The notes: generated by a model not told the origin, from the letters alone. A stretch of 64,000 bases of DNA from Desulfobacterales bacterium (GCA_028704555.1 JAQWFD010000004.1:1-64000); one strand, 5' to 3'. Counted from the first letter of the stretch, positions 33,436 to 43,255 are shown. Made by a program: numbers and translations.

Positions 33436-35178
33436 ATGTTTAATCATTTTCGATTTCCGAAATATTGGCGGTCTTCTGCGATATGGTCAGCTATACGGAC
33501 GGATGATCGTCTCTTGCTGATGATCATCGGGATCATCGTCGGTACCTGCAGCGGCATGGCCGCTATCGTTCTTAACAAATCGCTGATCGCCCTCCTGAAA
33601 TGGCTTGGCAGTTATCGTCATCTGTGGTGGGCATTTGTGATCCCGGCTGCCGGAGCCGCCCTTTCATCGCTGTTTTTAGAAAAAATCATGAAGGAAAGCG
33701 CCGGGCATGGCGTGCCTGAAGTCATTTACAGCGTGTCCAGATATGGCGGTCTGCTAAGATTACGATCCAGCTTTTCCAGATTGATTTCGAGCTGTTTAAC
33801 CATCGGCAGCGGGGGCTCAGCCGGTCCGGAAGCCCCTGTCGTGATGAGTGGGGCTGCCATCGGTTCGAATATTGCGAAATTATTCTCTCTGAACGACCGT
33901 CAACGCATAGCCATCGTGGGCTGCGGAGCGGCCGGGGCTATTTCATCCATATTCAATGCGCCCATTGCCGGAATCGTTTTTTCAGTCGAAGTAGTTTTGG
34001 GAGAATGGACAGCGATAAACATTATCCCGATTGCTTTTGCCTCTGTCGCCGGCGCAGAAATCAGCCGACTTCTTCAGGGAAATCAGATCGCTTTTGATCA
34101 TCGTCTGTTTCATATAGAGCCTGGTGATATACTTGCCAGCATAGGGCTTGCCCTGTTCTGCGCCATTATATCCATCACGCTTACACGGACGGTTGAACTG
34201 GCAAAAGCAATAAGCCCGAAAATACCGGCACCCATCTGGGTTCGCGCTGCCATCGGAGGTTGCGCCGTCGGGATGCTCGGAATTTTTCTCCCGATGGTTC
34301 TCGGAGAAGGCTACTCTCCAATTCGCAATATGATTGAAGGCGTATTTTCTCCCGGCCTGGGATTTGTCACGCTGCTTTTGATCGCAAAAATCATTGCCAC
34401 CTCTTTAACGTTAGGCATGGGCGGTTCCGGCGGCATTTTTGCTCCAAGTCTGGTCATCGGAAGTCTGTCTGGACTGGCATATCACCGGTTCATTTCATTA
34501 CTATGGCCGTCCGTATCATGGGTCAATGAAGGATGTTTTGCCCTGCTGGGAATGGCAGGACTCCTCAGCGGAATACTTCAGGCCCCTTTGACTGGAATAT
34601 TTCTGATCATTGAAATTACCGGCGGCTACGATGTGATTTTGCCCCTGATTGCCGTTTCCGCCTTATCAACCACCCTTTGTCATTATATGGAACCCGCATC
34701 GTTTTATTTAAAAGAACTGGTCAAAAAAGGGCATCTGTTACGACCCGGTACTGACGCACGCGTATTGACCGACTTACGTGTATACGAACTGCTTGAAAAA
34801 GACTGCATCCCGGTTCATCAAAACATGCTGCTACGTGACTTCATTAATATCATAAAGCAATCTCATCGTAATTATTATCCGGTAAACGATGAACTTACCG
34901 GAGGCTTTATCGGAATGATTCATCTGGATGATATTCGCCCGTTTCTGTTCAATACCGGAATGTATGATGCGGTAATTCTGGAACAAATCATGGATACGCA
35001 GGTGGAAATCATTCATCCCGATGATGATTTAACCGACATTTTACACAAAATGGATAGTCTTCACTTATTCAGCATGCCGGTTGTATCAAATAAAAAATTT
35101 ATCGGAATGATATCAAAAGCCACGTTGCTTGATCAATATCGTAAAGAACTCATGGTGCAGACCAGCATCTGCCAATAA
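33436..35178 (+). CDS. ClC-family chloride channel/antiporter with C-terminal CBS domains
   Basis: Membrane anion channel or H+/Cl- exchanger, 580 residues. About ten hydrophobic helices span 25-435. The selectivity-filter motifs are GSGGSAGPEAP, where the Glu occupies the gating position, and GSGGIFAPSLVIG. A cytoplasmic C-terminal pair of CBS motifs (about 450-575) is visible as MLLRDFINIIKQSHRNYYPV and HKMDSLHLFSMPVVSNKKFIGMIS, and may bind nucleotides. It is between the HTH-EIIA regulator and a stress-type protein, with 26-bp and 13-bp gaps, so the three look like one operon. Confidence 0.93.
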   Translation: MFNHFRFPKYWRSSAIWSAIRTDDRLLLMIIGIIVGTCSGMAAIVLNKSLIALLKWLGSYRHLWWAFVIPAAGAALSSLFLEKIMKESAGHGVPEVIYSVSRYGGLLRLRSSFSRLISSCLTIGSGGSAGPEAPVVMSGAAIGSNIAKLFSLNDRQRIAIVGCGAAGAISSIFNAPIAGIVFSVEVVLGEWTAINIIPIAFASVAGAEISRLLQGNQIAFDHRLFHIEPGDILASIGLALFCAIISITLTRTVELAKAISPKIPAPIWVRAAIGGCAVGMLGIFLPMVLGEGYSPIRNMIEGVFSPGLGFVTLLLIAKIIATSLTLGMGGSGGIFAPSLVIGSLSGLAYHRFISLLWPSVSWVNEGCFALLGMAGLLSGILQAPLTGIFLIIEITGGYDVILPLIAVSALSTTLCHYMEPASFYLKELVKKGHLLRPGTDARVLTDLRVYELLEKDCIPVHQNMLLRDFINIIKQSHRNYYPVNDELTGGFIGMIHLDDIRPFLFNTGMYDAVILEQIMDTQVEIIHPDDDLTDILHKMDSLHLFSMPVVSNKKFIGMISKATLLDQYRKELMVQTSICQ

Positions 35179-35191
35179 AAGGAGAATTCAG

Positions 35192-36016
35192 ATGGAAACT
35201 CGAGTTTTTCATATTTTCAGGAATACGCCTCTGGGAAGAGAAACATTGCTTCAATCCATATATTTATGCGATAAGATTGAAGCCTCCCCGGTAATTTACC
35301 TCCCGGAATCAACACGTTTTTTAATGTATTTTGAAAACGATGTGGTTCAGATAGACCTTGACAACTCCTACCTGACATCTCCTGAAACTGCCCGATTGCA
35401 CGTCACTGAACTGTTTAAGAAAGGGGGCGTTGAACCGGTTTTTTTTACCCCGAAGCAGTATACCGCATCGACCCTTCCGGATATTCCGACTAATTTTGAC
35501 TTTATGTGCTGCCCCAGAAGCATCAGCGACCTCTCCTCCAAAATCGGACTGGGCTATATTGGCCCCCGGGTCAGACGCATTATTAAGTCAGCGCATTTTC
35601 CGGTTCTCATCACCAGCCCTGTCTTTAAAAAATGGAATAAAATCATGGTATTTTTCGGGGGGTCATCCAATGCGCTCAATGCCCTCAAACTGGGTCTACG
35701 TATCAAACGAGCCACCGGGATTCCGCTGGACGTATTTACCCATACCGAAAACAAAAAACCGGATTCATATAAAGCGATTATTGAGGAACAACTGGGGGAT
35801 GACATGGCAAGCCTGGTCAACGACTGGAAGATCTATGAGAAGGGAAAACTTGAAGATTATCTCTACGATATCCCCCATGACGCGCTCGTGATATTAGGTG
35901 CTTACGGCCACAGCCTGTGGAAGAATCTGCTTTTTGGCAGCAAAATGGAAAAAATACAATCAACCATTTTAAACAATCTGCTCATCGTCGGGCCCAAATA
36001 CACTGCAGGCCTGTAA
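35192..36016 (+). CDS. Universal-stress-protein-like protein
   Basis: A 274-residue protein with weak UspA-type features. The N-terminal half (about 1-140) is divergent. The C-terminal half has KIMVFFGGSSNALNALKLGLRIKRATGIPLDVFT, like the beta1-alpha1 unit of Usp domains, and ends HDALVILGAYGHSLWKNLLFGSKMEKIQSTILNNLLIVGP, like the C-terminal nucleotide-binding G-2x-G-9x-G region. The start at 35192 has AAAGGAG upstream. Being last in the HTH-EIIA/ClC/Usp run, it may sense ATP or stress for the channel, but no direct evidence exists. Confidence 0.75.
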   Translation: METRVFHIFRNTPLGRETLLQSIYLCDKIEASPVIYLPESTRFLMYFENDVVQIDLDNSYLTSPETARLHVTELFKKGGVEPVFFTPKQYTASTLPDIPTNFDFMCCPRSISDLSSKIGLGYIGPRVRRIIKSAHFPVLITSPVFKKWNKIMVFFGGSSNALNALKLGLRIKRATGIPLDVFTHTENKKPDSYKAIIEEQLGDDMASLVNDWKIYEKGKLEDYLYDIPHDALVILGAYGHSLWKNLLFGSKMEKIQSTILNNLLIVGPKYTAGL

Positions 36017-36025
36017 TAGCAAAGA

Positions 36026-36844
36026 TCAGAAGTCAGAGGACAGAGGACTCACGGGGACTGTCAGGTCAACCCGCTCAAGCGGTATATCGTGTTTAAAAAA
36101 TTGATTTGCAACGGATTTAACCTGATCGGTAATATCCGACACATAAACTGCTAATTGTGAGGCTTTATCCAACAACTGATTCAGCTCCGAATGGGTGTCC
36201 AAATAATGACAGACATGCGCTGCAACGGCAACGGATGAGTCCACGATTTTCACCCGTTTACCCATTTTTCTTTGAATAACCGATTGTAACGGAATGCTGT
36301 GAGAACATGCAAGAATCAATGTATCGACCTGCACAGCCTTTAAGGGATGAAGATATGTTTTTAAAATACGGATGGTTTCCATCTTGTTCTCCCACCCCTC
36401 TTCTATCAGCGGAACCAGCAACGGACATGGGGTGCAGAACACCTTCCGGCGTGAATCAAGCTGCTTTATCCGGCGCTCGAAAACGCCACTCAACCCGGTA
36501 GCCCTGGACGTAAGGATTCCAACCCTCCGCCCGCCTGATCGTTCAAGGCAATATTCCGCACCTGCGGTTATGGTATCCAATACCGGCACATCATATCGGT
36601 CACGCACGGACGATGAGACGACGCTGGATGCCGAATCGCAACTGACAACAATCAGTTTTGCCCCACGGCTTACCAGAAAATCCAATCCCTCAATGACATA
36701 CCGGGCGATGGCCTCAGGGCTTTTAGTCCCATATGGCGTACGAGCCGTATCTCCAAAATAGATGATACCATATCCCGGAAGACAATCCGCAATGGTTCGG
36801 GCAGCAGCAAGTCCGCCTGTACCCGAATCAAATATTCCTATCAT
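36026..36844 (-). CDS. murI: Glutamate racemase-like protein (Asp/Glu racemase superfamily)
   Basis: Probable L-/D-glutamate racemase supplying D-Glu to peptidoglycan. The overall layout fits: MIGIFDSGTGGL with Asp6-Ser7 at the start, GDTARTPYGTKSPE, and two half-sites each with a Cys. The half-sites are divergent. The first reads SCDSASS (Cys69) where MurI has CNTAS, and the second reads ACSHSIPL (Cys180, His182) where MurI has CTHYPL. The catalytic cysteines are kept but neighbouring residues are changed, so substrate or activity may differ. The length of 272 residues is normal. The last six codons lie inside a polypurine low-complexity tract (36019-36050). It is convergent with the Usp-like gene. 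Confidence 0.82.
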   Translation of the reverse strand: MIGIFDSGTGGLAAARTIADCLPGYGIIYFGDTARTPYGTKSPEAIARYVIEGLDFLVSRGAKLIVVSCDSASSVVSSSVRDRYDVPVLDTITAGAEYCLERSGGRRVGILTSRATGLSGVFERRIKQLDSRRKVFCTPCPLLVPLIEEGWENKMETIRILKTYLHPLKAVQVDTLILACSHSIPLQSVIQRKMGKRVKIVDSSVAVAAHVCHYLDTHSELNQLLDKASQLAVYVSDITDQVKSVANQFFKHDIPLERVDLTVPVSPLSSDF

Positions 36845-37092
36845 TATTCACTACTCCGGCACCGCATGTATCAGCATTCACTCAATCAAAATTTCAAACG
36901 CCTCGGAAACAGACGCAATTTAAAATATTTTGCCGCGGATCATCGCGTATTTTTCTTTTATGATTAATAACCAAAACTTTTTTTGAGTTGTTCTTTTATA
37001 TCCGCGTTCATCCGCGTAAATCTGCGGCAGATTTTTTTACAGGTCATGGTTATAAACATAACCCTGTCCCATACGGTGTTTCAGCCGAGACA
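36845..37092. other. Intergenic gap between recR and murI
   Basis: No gene. It contains at 36998-37038 the short sequence TCCGCGTTCATCCGCGTAAA followed by TCTGCGGCAGA. I recognise this as a type of intergenic repeat seen in many environmental genomes. A T-run follows it. Confidence 0.5.
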
Positions 37093-37710
37093 CTAGCATT
37101 GCCGTCTATTTTCCATGGCTCGTCTCAACGTCACCTGATCCACATATTTAAGATCGCCTCCGATCGGAACACCGGATGCAATTCGTGTCACCTGAACCGG
37201 ATATGTTTTAAGACGTTTTGCTATAAAAGAAGCCGTCGCCTCACCTTCCAGAGTTGTACTGGTCGCGAGAACGATTTCCTTGATGGCTTCCCTTCCAATA
37301 CGGTTAATTAATTCTTCGACACGGATATCATCCGGCCCGACGCCATCCATGGGAGAAAGAACGCCTTGAAGAATATGATACAGGCCTTTGTACGAACCTG
37401 ATTTTTCTATCGCAACCATATCAGCGGGCTGTTCCACAACACACAGCACCGTTGTCTCTCTTGACGGATCACTGCAGATTTGACATAACTCACTGTCGCT
37501 GAGCGCGTAGCATTTGGCACACAAACGTACCTTATCTTTGAGTTCGAGGATGCTTTGAGCCATCAGCCGGGCGTCGTTATTCCGCATATGAAGAATATGC
37601 AGTGCCAGTCGTTCTGCGGTCTTTTCCCCAATACCCGGAAGTTTGGACAGGTATTTTATCAAATTCAGTATAGATGCCGGGTAATGATTCATAAACGTCC
37701 TTTGAATCAA
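37093..37710 (-). CDS. recR: Recombination mediator RecR
   Basis: RecFOR-pathway protein that loads RecA at gaps. The 205-residue product has the N-terminal helix-hairpin-helix (LSKLPGIGEKTAERLALHIL) and the four-Cys zinc motif CAKC...CQIC (CAKCYALSDSELCQICSD). The Toprim domain shows VLCVVEQPADMVAIEKSGSYKGLYHILQG and a conserved C-terminal ATSTTLEGEATASFIAKRL. It is last in the dnaX-ybaB-recR operon, the usual bacterial arrangement, 56 bp after ybaB. Confidence 0.96.
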   Translation of the reverse strand: MIQRTFMNHYPASILNLIKYLSKLPGIGEKTAERLALHILHMRNNDARLMAQSILELKDKVRLCAKCYALSDSELCQICSDPSRETTVLCVVEQPADMVAIEKSGSYKGLYHILQGVLSPMDGVGPDDIRVEELINRIGREAIKEIVLATSTTLEGEATASFIAKRLKTYPVQVTRIASGVPIGGDLKYVDQVTLRRAMENRRQC

Positions 37711-37766
37711 GAAGTAAAAATGAATTTTCTGGAAACAATCCGCCGAAAGATCGATTGAACCGGTTG

Positions 37767-38078
37767 CTACATCAATCCGGGGATATTGAGGCCACCGGTA
37801 ATTTTGCCCATTTCCGTTGATACCATTTCCTGTGATTTCAAAAGCGCGTCATTGACCGCAGCCAATATCAGATCCTGCAGCATGTCAATGTCATCCGGGT
37901 TGACGACTTCCTTTTCGATATCGATAGAGACAATTTTCTGTTTTCCGTTGGCGACAACCTTTACCATCCCTCCGCCCGAGGCGCTTTCAACCGTCTTTTC
38001 TCCAAGTTCTTCCTGCATTTTCAACATTTTGGCCTGGAGTTTCTGCGCCTGTTTCATCATATTTCCCATGGCTTTCAT
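37767..38078 (-). CDS. YbaB/EbfC family nucleoid-associated protein
   Basis: Small DNA-binding protein of 103 residues. It starts [30 protein letters not shown], the coiled N-terminus of the family, followed by the beta domain [28 protein letters not shown] and the helix [21 protein letters not shown]. The length and position between dnaX and recR are those of ybaB. Its biological role in most bacteria is loosely defined as nucleoid association. Confidence 0.95.
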   Translation of the reverse strand: MKAMGNMMKQAQKLQAKMLKMQEELGEKTVESASGGGMVKVVANGKQKIVSIDIEKEVVNPDDIDMLQDLILAAVNDALLKSQEMVSTEMGKITGGLNIPGLM

Positions 38079-38089
38079 ATAAAAATCTC

Positions 38090-39769
38090 CTATAATATCC
38101 TGATATCTTCAATTTTACCTTCGAATATTTCCAAAGCTTCCGCCACCACCGGATGACTCAAAGCTTCTTGACGCAACCGGGTGTCATCCTGATTTTTTTT
38201 TTGCCGGTCATCCTGTTTGCTGATATTTTCGTGAATAACGATATCAAGCTTTTCCCCTGCGACCTCATGACAAATCTTTTTTAAAACCGCCATGTTCTTC
38301 TCGCGTCGAATCATGGTTAAATTAAAACCACTGCCGTTGACTTCGATCACCAGGCGTTGTCCGTCAAACGATTTCAGACGGCATGCGGCCAGATTCGCAC
38401 CCAGTGGCGGATGCGTTTCCATTATCATATCCACAATCCGCTGCCAGATAGAATCGGGAGACAAATCGGCCTGCGGTTTTTGTTCAACGAATTCTTGAAC
38501 CGGATCATGAATCTGTTCAAGTGCCTCCTGATCCTGAATCAGTTTCTGCCCCGCCCTGTCGCTGTATTGATCGGAACAGGGGGCGGCCTTGTCGTCACAG
38601 CCATATGAATCAACGCCATGGTCATAGATATGCTGCCGGAGCGTATCAAGCTTTTCAATCAGGACATCGATCGGCAAAACCGGCCGGATATGCGCCACCT
38701 TGATAAAGGCGATTTCCAATGCCAGTTTCGGTTGGACCGAAAATTTAACCGTCGTCTCCTCATTGAAAACGTATTCAAAAATCTGTGTCAAAAAAATCGC
38801 TGAAACCGGTCTGACCTGATCCTGCATGCGTTGAATTTCAGATTCCGGCAAATCCACCAGCCTGGTTACGGCGTTGCCCATTTTAACGACCATCAAATCT
38901 CTGAAATGCTGAACAACATGCTCATAGAACTTTTTCAGATCATGTCCCCTGTCGTAGACCTCGTCAATCATATCCAGAATGACGGGAATATCTCCCTTAA
39001 GCACAGCATCCGAAAAGGCGAAAATAATTTCCCGGTCAATTCCGCCAAGGACAGTGAGTACATACTCATAGGTTATTGCCCCGTCCGAACATGCCATCAC
39101 CTGATCCAGGAGACTCAGCGCATCTCTCATGCTTCCACCGGCTTCACGGGCAACCAGCCATAGACTTTGATCATCAATCCGGCTGTCTTCCGTTGAACAG
39201 ATCTTCTTCAAATGCTCTACGACGGCATTTATTCCGATTCGCCTGAAATCATACCGCTGGCAACGGGAAAGAATCGTTATGGGAATTTTCTGGGGCTCCG
39301 TAGTCGCAAAAACAAACATCACATGCGCCGGAGGCTCTTCCAGTGTTTTTAAAAGAGCATTAAACGCAGCAATGCTGAGCATATGCACTTCATCGATGAT
39401 ATAAATCTTATATGGACTGTGCGCTGGCAGGTACTTTACATTTTCCCGCAACTCTCTGACCTGATCCACGCTGTTGTTTGAAGCTCCGTCAATTTCAAAC
39501 ACATCGGCGGCCCCCCCGGTTGTAATCTCCCTGCAGGATTGACAGCAGTTGCAGAAGGTTGGAGTTGGCCCCGCCTCGCAGTTCATCGCTTTGGCCAGTA
39601 AACGGGCTACCGTTGTTTTCCCGGTACCCCTGGGACCTGAAAACAATATGGCATGAGCCACCCGTCCGGAAGATATGGCATGGGTTAACGTCCGGGTAAT
39701 ATGTTCCTGGCCGATCACTTCGGAAAACGTCTGGGGACGGTATTTACGCGCCAGAACAAGATAGGCCAT
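38090..39769 (-). CDS. dnaX: DNA polymerase III subunits gamma/tau
   Basis: Clamp-loader ATPase. The 559-residue protein has Walker [21 protein letters not shown] and the zinc motif CNCCQSC. It also has Walker [15 protein letters not shown] box [11 protein letters not shown] and [13 protein letters not shown], completing the AAA+ core (about 1-370). A tau-like C-terminal region (about 440-559) ends with a conserved domain and could contact the polymerase. No frameshift slip site for a short gamma form was noticed. It is first in the operon with ybaB and recR, 11 bp before ybaB. Confidence 0.96.
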   Translation of the reverse strand: MAYLVLARKYRPQTFSEVIGQEHITRTLTHAISSGRVAHAILFSGPRGTGKTTVARLLAKAMNCEAGPTPTFCNCCQSCREITTGGAADVFEIDGASNNSVDQVRELRENVKYLPAHSPYKIYIIDEVHMLSIAAFNALLKTLEEPPAHVMFVFATTEPQKIPITILSRCQRYDFRRIGINAVVEHLKKICSTEDSRIDDQSLWLVAREAGGSMRDALSLLDQVMACSDGAITYEYVLTVLGGIDREIIFAFSDAVLKGDIPVILDMIDEVYDRGHDLKKFYEHVVQHFRDLMVVKMGNAVTRLVDLPESEIQRMQDQVRPVSAIFLTQIFEYVFNEETTVKFSVQPKLALEIAFIKVAHIRPVLPIDVLIEKLDTLRQHIYDHGVDSYGCDDKAAPCSDQYSDRAGQKLIQDQEALEQIHDPVQEFVEQKPQADLSPDSIWQRIVDMIMETHPPLGANLAACRLKSFDGQRLVIEVNGSGFNLTMIRREKNMAVLKKICHEVAGEKLDIVIHENISKQDDRQKKNQDDTRLRQEALSHPVVAEALEIFEGKIEDIRIL

Positions 39770-40076
39770 CTAACCACTCCTGCCGTTCATTCATTAAAAT
39801 CGTTGACGCAATCATCTCGATCAATCAAAACCACGGATTGGAAAAATTCGCAAATTCCATTACATTTCCGTTGGGATGGCATCCCAACATCACTCACATA
39901 ATCACAACGAAAAACTCGCCAAGCCTCCGGCCCTCAGATTTACCCGGTTCTGGGAATCCTGATATAAGTTATCCCGGAAACTACTGTAATGGTTAGTACT
40001 CTTTTTTTTTGTCGGAATCAACAGGAATAAAAAAATGCGCAGGTTCAATCCGGAAGAAAGGCCACATTTATGGATG
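39770..40076. other. Intergenic gap upstream of dnaX
   Basis: No gene recognised. It includes the hairpin TTGGGATGGCATCCCAA (39871-39887) and the block AAAAACTCGCCAAGCCTC at 39909, also present at the tip of the hairpin element at 32157-32429. A signal recognition particle RNA, common at this site in other bacteria, was looked for and not found. Confidence 0.5.
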
Positions 40077-40170
40077 TGGCGGAGAGAGAGGGATTCGAAC
40101 CCTCGGTACCGCTTTTGGCAGTACACACGATTTCCAGTCGTGCTCCTTCAGCCAGCTCGGACATCTCTCC
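40077..40170 (-). tRNA. tRNA-Ser (anticodon GGA)
   Basis: On the minus strand the acceptor GGAGAGA pairs with TCTCTCC, then discriminator G and an encoded CCA (40079-40077). The anticodon loop CTGGAAA gives GGA, reading UCC/UCU. The long variable arm (TACTGCCAAAAGCGGTA) is typical of tRNA-Ser, and the T-arm reads GGTTCGAATCC. Confidence 0.95.
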
Positions 40171-40305
40171 GCATGTATTTTTGAACAATACAGGACGTTA
40201 ACAATCATTTTATATCGATAAGGATGCTTGGATCACTTTACTCAATATGATAAAACTCTATCAACTTTCAGCTGTCAAGATGTTGCCAAGCTCTCCCGCT
40301 ATCTA

Positions 40306-40398
40306 TGGCGGAGAGGGTGGGATTCGAACCCACGATCCCGTTTTTGACAGGATACCGCTTTTCGAGAGCGGGGCCTTCAGCCACTCGGCCACCTCTCC
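40306..40398 (-). tRNA. tRNA-Ser (anticodon CGA)
   Basis: Acceptor GGAGAGG pairs with CCTCTCC, then discriminator G and encoded CCA. The anticodon loop CTCGAAA gives CGA, reading UCG. The long variable arm TATCCTGTCAAAAACGGGATC confirms a class II serine tRNA. It lies about 135 bp upstream of the GGA tRNA on the same strand. The following 40399-40731 shows no gene. Confidence 0.95.
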
Positions 40399-40731
40399 AA
40401 TCACCTTCTCAATATTAAAATGGTCTAATAGCCTGAATACCGGATATTGTCAACCCAAATATCCAAAACATCCGGGTGAAATCAGAATTTCTGAAGGCAC
40501 TCAGTGGAAACCATTTTTTAACTTGAATAACGATTTACTTTCTAGTAACAGTTTTAGATTGATTTAAAACACCGGATTAGCTGAACCAGATTTGGCAAAC
40601 GTCGAGGATACTCAACTCGATGAGAATTAAAAATACCGCTGTAAAAATGGAACACGGCCGTTCCGGAAGCGGACGCTTTGCAAATCCGTCATTTTTTAAA
40701 CATCTTTAACCGTTAACAGGGAAATACCATC

Positions 40732-42063
40732 ATGGCAACTATACTTCCATTCAGAGGGGTACGATATAACCCGGATAAAATTAAAAACATGGCAAACGTT
40801 GTATCCCCCCCATATGATGTTATATCCGAGCAGGAACAGCAATGCCTCTACGATCGTCATCCCAACAATATTATCCGGCTGATACTGGGCAGAACATCGG
40901 ATGCGGACATAGACACAAATAACAGACACACAAGATCCGCAAGTGATTTCAACACATGGCTGCGGCAGGGCATTCTGATAAAAGATCCATCTCCCGTGTT
41001 TTACCTGACGGCGATGGATTTTGAAACAGGCGATATGAGCGCAACCCGATTTGGACTGATCGCTTTGGTAAAACTCGAACCATTTGATTCCGGAATTATT
41101 CTTCCTCACGAAAAAACCTTTTCCAGAGTCAAATCGGAACGACTGGAACTAATAAAAGCATGTAACGCCAACTTCAGCCAGGTTTTCAGCCTGTATTCCG
41201 ATCAGAATCAAATTCTCAGCACAATGAAATCCTCGGTCTGCACAAGCCCGGCAGTCGTAGACCTTACGGACGAGAGCTATCACAGACACCGGCTCTGGAA
41301 AATTACAGATCCGGACGCTCAGCAATTTATCTCTGAAGCCATGAATGATAAAAGCCTTTTCATCGCCGATGGCCATCATCGATATGAAACCGCCTTGAAT
41401 TACAGAAACTGGCTTTCAGAAACAAACCCTGATTTCAACGAAAATCACCCCGCCAACTATGTCATGATGTATTTGAGCAGCATGGAAGATTCCGGTCTGG
41501 TAATCCTCCCGACCCATCGGATGCTGAAACAGATCCCGGATTCCGCCTTGACACTCTTTATCCAAAAGGCGGCAGAGTATTTTGAAATCAAATCCATACC
41601 AATTAACCGGGAGAATATCAAAAAAACCCGGGAGAATTTAATCTCACAATTACGGTCAGACAGTTTAGCACCCACTTTGGGGGTATGCATCAAAAACCAG
41701 CCCGAATACCATTTGATGACATTAAAGCCGAACATCATGCAGAAACTTTTTGCTAATGAGCTGCCCCCTTCCCTGATGTCACTGGATGTGACTGTTTTAA
41801 CCCGGCTTGTATTTATGAAAATTCTGAATTTTGATCAGAACGGACTGGACAATGAAAGGCTGTTTTCTTATTCAAGCAGTCACAACGAAGCTATTGATGA
41901 GGTTCTCTCAGGCCACTGCGACATGAGCTTTATTCTGAATCCGACCCGAATCAGCCAAGTCCGTCAAATTGCCGAAGAAAGGCTGACCATGCCCCGAAAA
42001 TCAACCTATTTTTATCCAAAAGCATTAACGGGGCTTGTGATCAACCACCTGCAAGCAGAGTGA
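40732..42063 (+). CDS. DUF1015 family protein
   Basis: Conserved protein of 443 residues matching the DUF1015 family: MATILPFRGVRYNPDKI...VVSPPYDVIS at the N-terminus, ADGHHRYETALNYRNW in the middle, and RLTMPRKSTYFYPKALTGLVINHL at the end. Members have been linked by neighbourhood to serine metabolism but the biochemical function is not established. The histidine-rich ADGHHRYE motif resembles a ParB/phosphotransferase-type catalytic site, which is inference. The start has AACAGGGAAATACC upstream. It is transcribed alone. Confidence 0.88.
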   Translation: MATILPFRGVRYNPDKIKNMANVVSPPYDVISEQEQQCLYDRHPNNIIRLILGRTSDADIDTNNRHTRSASDFNTWLRQGILIKDPSPVFYLTAMDFETGDMSATRFGLIALVKLEPFDSGIILPHEKTFSRVKSERLELIKACNANFSQVFSLYSDQNQILSTMKSSVCTSPAVVDLTDESYHRHRLWKITDPDAQQFISEAMNDKSLFIADGHHRYETALNYRNWLSETNPDFNENHPANYVMMYLSSMEDSGLVILPTHRMLKQIPDSALTLFIQKAAEYFEIKSIPINRENIKKTRENLISQLRSDSLAPTLGVCIKNQPEYHLMTLKPNIMQKLFANELPPSLMSLDVTVLTRLVFMKILNFDQNGLDNERLFSYSSSHNEAIDEVLSGHCDMSFILNPTRISQVRQIAEERLTMPRKSTYFYPKALTGLVINHLQAE

Positions 42064-42188
42064 GACGAAAATCAAATCATCACAGGGACTCAGAACCTTG
42101 CAGGGGATTTTTTTAAATTGGATTACCGGGGCCGGAAGACCGCGTTTTAATCCAAAAGCCGAATTACTGAAAGTTCAGCCAGCAGGCA

Positions 42189-42914
42189 TCAGGGTTCAAA
42201 CATTTGCCGGAGCTCATCCGTATACGAACCATCGTTGCGATATATCACCAGCGGCGGCGCTATCCTGATGCCGGGGCGCCCCCCCTTGAGCCCCTTGATC
42301 AACACCAGCCTTGCTTCCTCACCTTCTCTGGAATGCACCAGACGAAGGCATTTGGGTTCGATACCGACACCCCTCATTTGCGTAAGCATATCGGTCAACC
42401 GTTCTGCCATATATACGGCTGCAAACGCACCCGATGGCTTCAACAACCGGCTGGCGGTGGACAAGAGCTCATCGAGCGTAATCTGGATTTCATGCCTGGC
42501 GACCGCACGCTGTTGATTCGGGTTTACACGTCCTGACTGACTTTTTCTGTACGGAGGATTTGTCACCACACAATCCACTGGAGTTGGAAACATATCAAGA
42601 CGCAACGATTTCATATCCTGGCACAGGATATGGATCTGATGTTTTTTTTGATTTTCCATGACATTGATCCTTGAAATTTCAGCCAGTTCTTTTTGGACCT
42701 CCACACCGCAGAAATTGATTTCAGGATAACGAAATGCCAGAATTAATGGAATAATACCACAGCCGGTACCCAGATCGAGGACATACGCTCCGGGCTTAAA
42801 ATCATTGACAAAATGGGCCAGCAATACCGCATCAATAGAAAACCGGTACCCGCACCGGTTTTGCCTGATCCGGATATGCCCGTTTAAAAACGTATCATTG
42901 GTCATACAGGTCAT
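42189..42914 (-). CDS. TrmN6/YfiC-type adenine-N6 methyltransferase
   Basis: SAM-dependent methyltransferase of 241 residues, most like tRNA1(Val) A37 N6-methyltransferase. It opens FLNGHIRIRQNRCGYRFSIDAVLLAHF, the typical YfiC N-terminus. The SAM motif is VLDLGTGCGIIPLIL, followed by GVEVQKELAEIS, and the adenine-methyltransferase tetrapeptide appears as VTNPPYRKSQSGR. The C-terminal segment LVHSREGEEARLVLIKGLKGG is also family-typical. It starts one base inside the stop of the DUF721 gene, so the two are probably translationally coupled. Confidence 0.88.
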   Translation of the reverse strand: MTCMTNDTFLNGHIRIRQNRCGYRFSIDAVLLAHFVNDFKPGAYVLDLGTGCGIIPLILAFRYPEINFCGVEVQKELAEISRINVMENQKKHQIHILCQDMKSLRLDMFPTPVDCVVTNPPYRKSQSGRVNPNQQRAVARHEIQITLDELLSTASRLLKPSGAFAAVYMAERLTDMLTQMRGVGIEPKCLRLVHSREGEEARLVLIKGLKGGRPGIRIAPPLVIYRNDGSYTDELRQMFEP

Positions 42915-43255
42915 TAAGATGTAAACGTTCCGATTTTGAATTTGATTTCCAGAACTCTGTCATCCCCGATATCTTCATTTATTTTGTCCAGAATATCATT
43001 TTGTAAAAACACAAGCTGATGAAGCCATACCGAGCTGCTGACGTGGATCAACAGCAAACGGCCTTTTATCGCTACCGGCCGGGCATTTGCGGCAACCGCC
43101 TCACCGACCAGACTCGTCCATCGGGTCTCGACACGCTCCAGCAGACCAATAGATTCATTTCGACATCTCGCCAGAATTTGTGTCACGACAGCGCCGACAT
43201 GGACTGCCTCAGAATTTTTATTCCTCTTCGTCATAACGGTATCATTCATCATCAA
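42914..43255 (-). CDS. DUF721/DciA-like protein
   Basis: A 113-residue protein of the DUF721 family, which includes DciA, the replicative helicase-loading factor in bacteria lacking DnaC. It shows VVTQILARCRNESIGLLERVETRWTSLVGEAVAANARPVAIKGRLLLIHVSSSVWLHQL, the core of the family (KH-like fold), and LEIKFKIG at the end. Assignment as helicase loader is by family only. It overlaps the next gene by one base. The upstream 43256-43794 has no convincing gene. Confidence 0.8.
   Translation of the reverse strand: MMMNDTVMTKRNKNSEAVHVGAVVTQILARCRNESIGLLERVETRWTSLVGEAVAANARPVAIKGRLLLIHVSSSVWLHQLVFLQNDILDKINEDIGDDRVLEIKFKIGTFTS

Noticed and set aside
39770..40076. Possible signal recognition particle RNA upstream of dnaX
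   Set aside because: This is a common site for it and GC-rich pairing occurs near 39909-39955, but the conserved GGTCC-GGAAG-AGCAGCC apical motif is absent.
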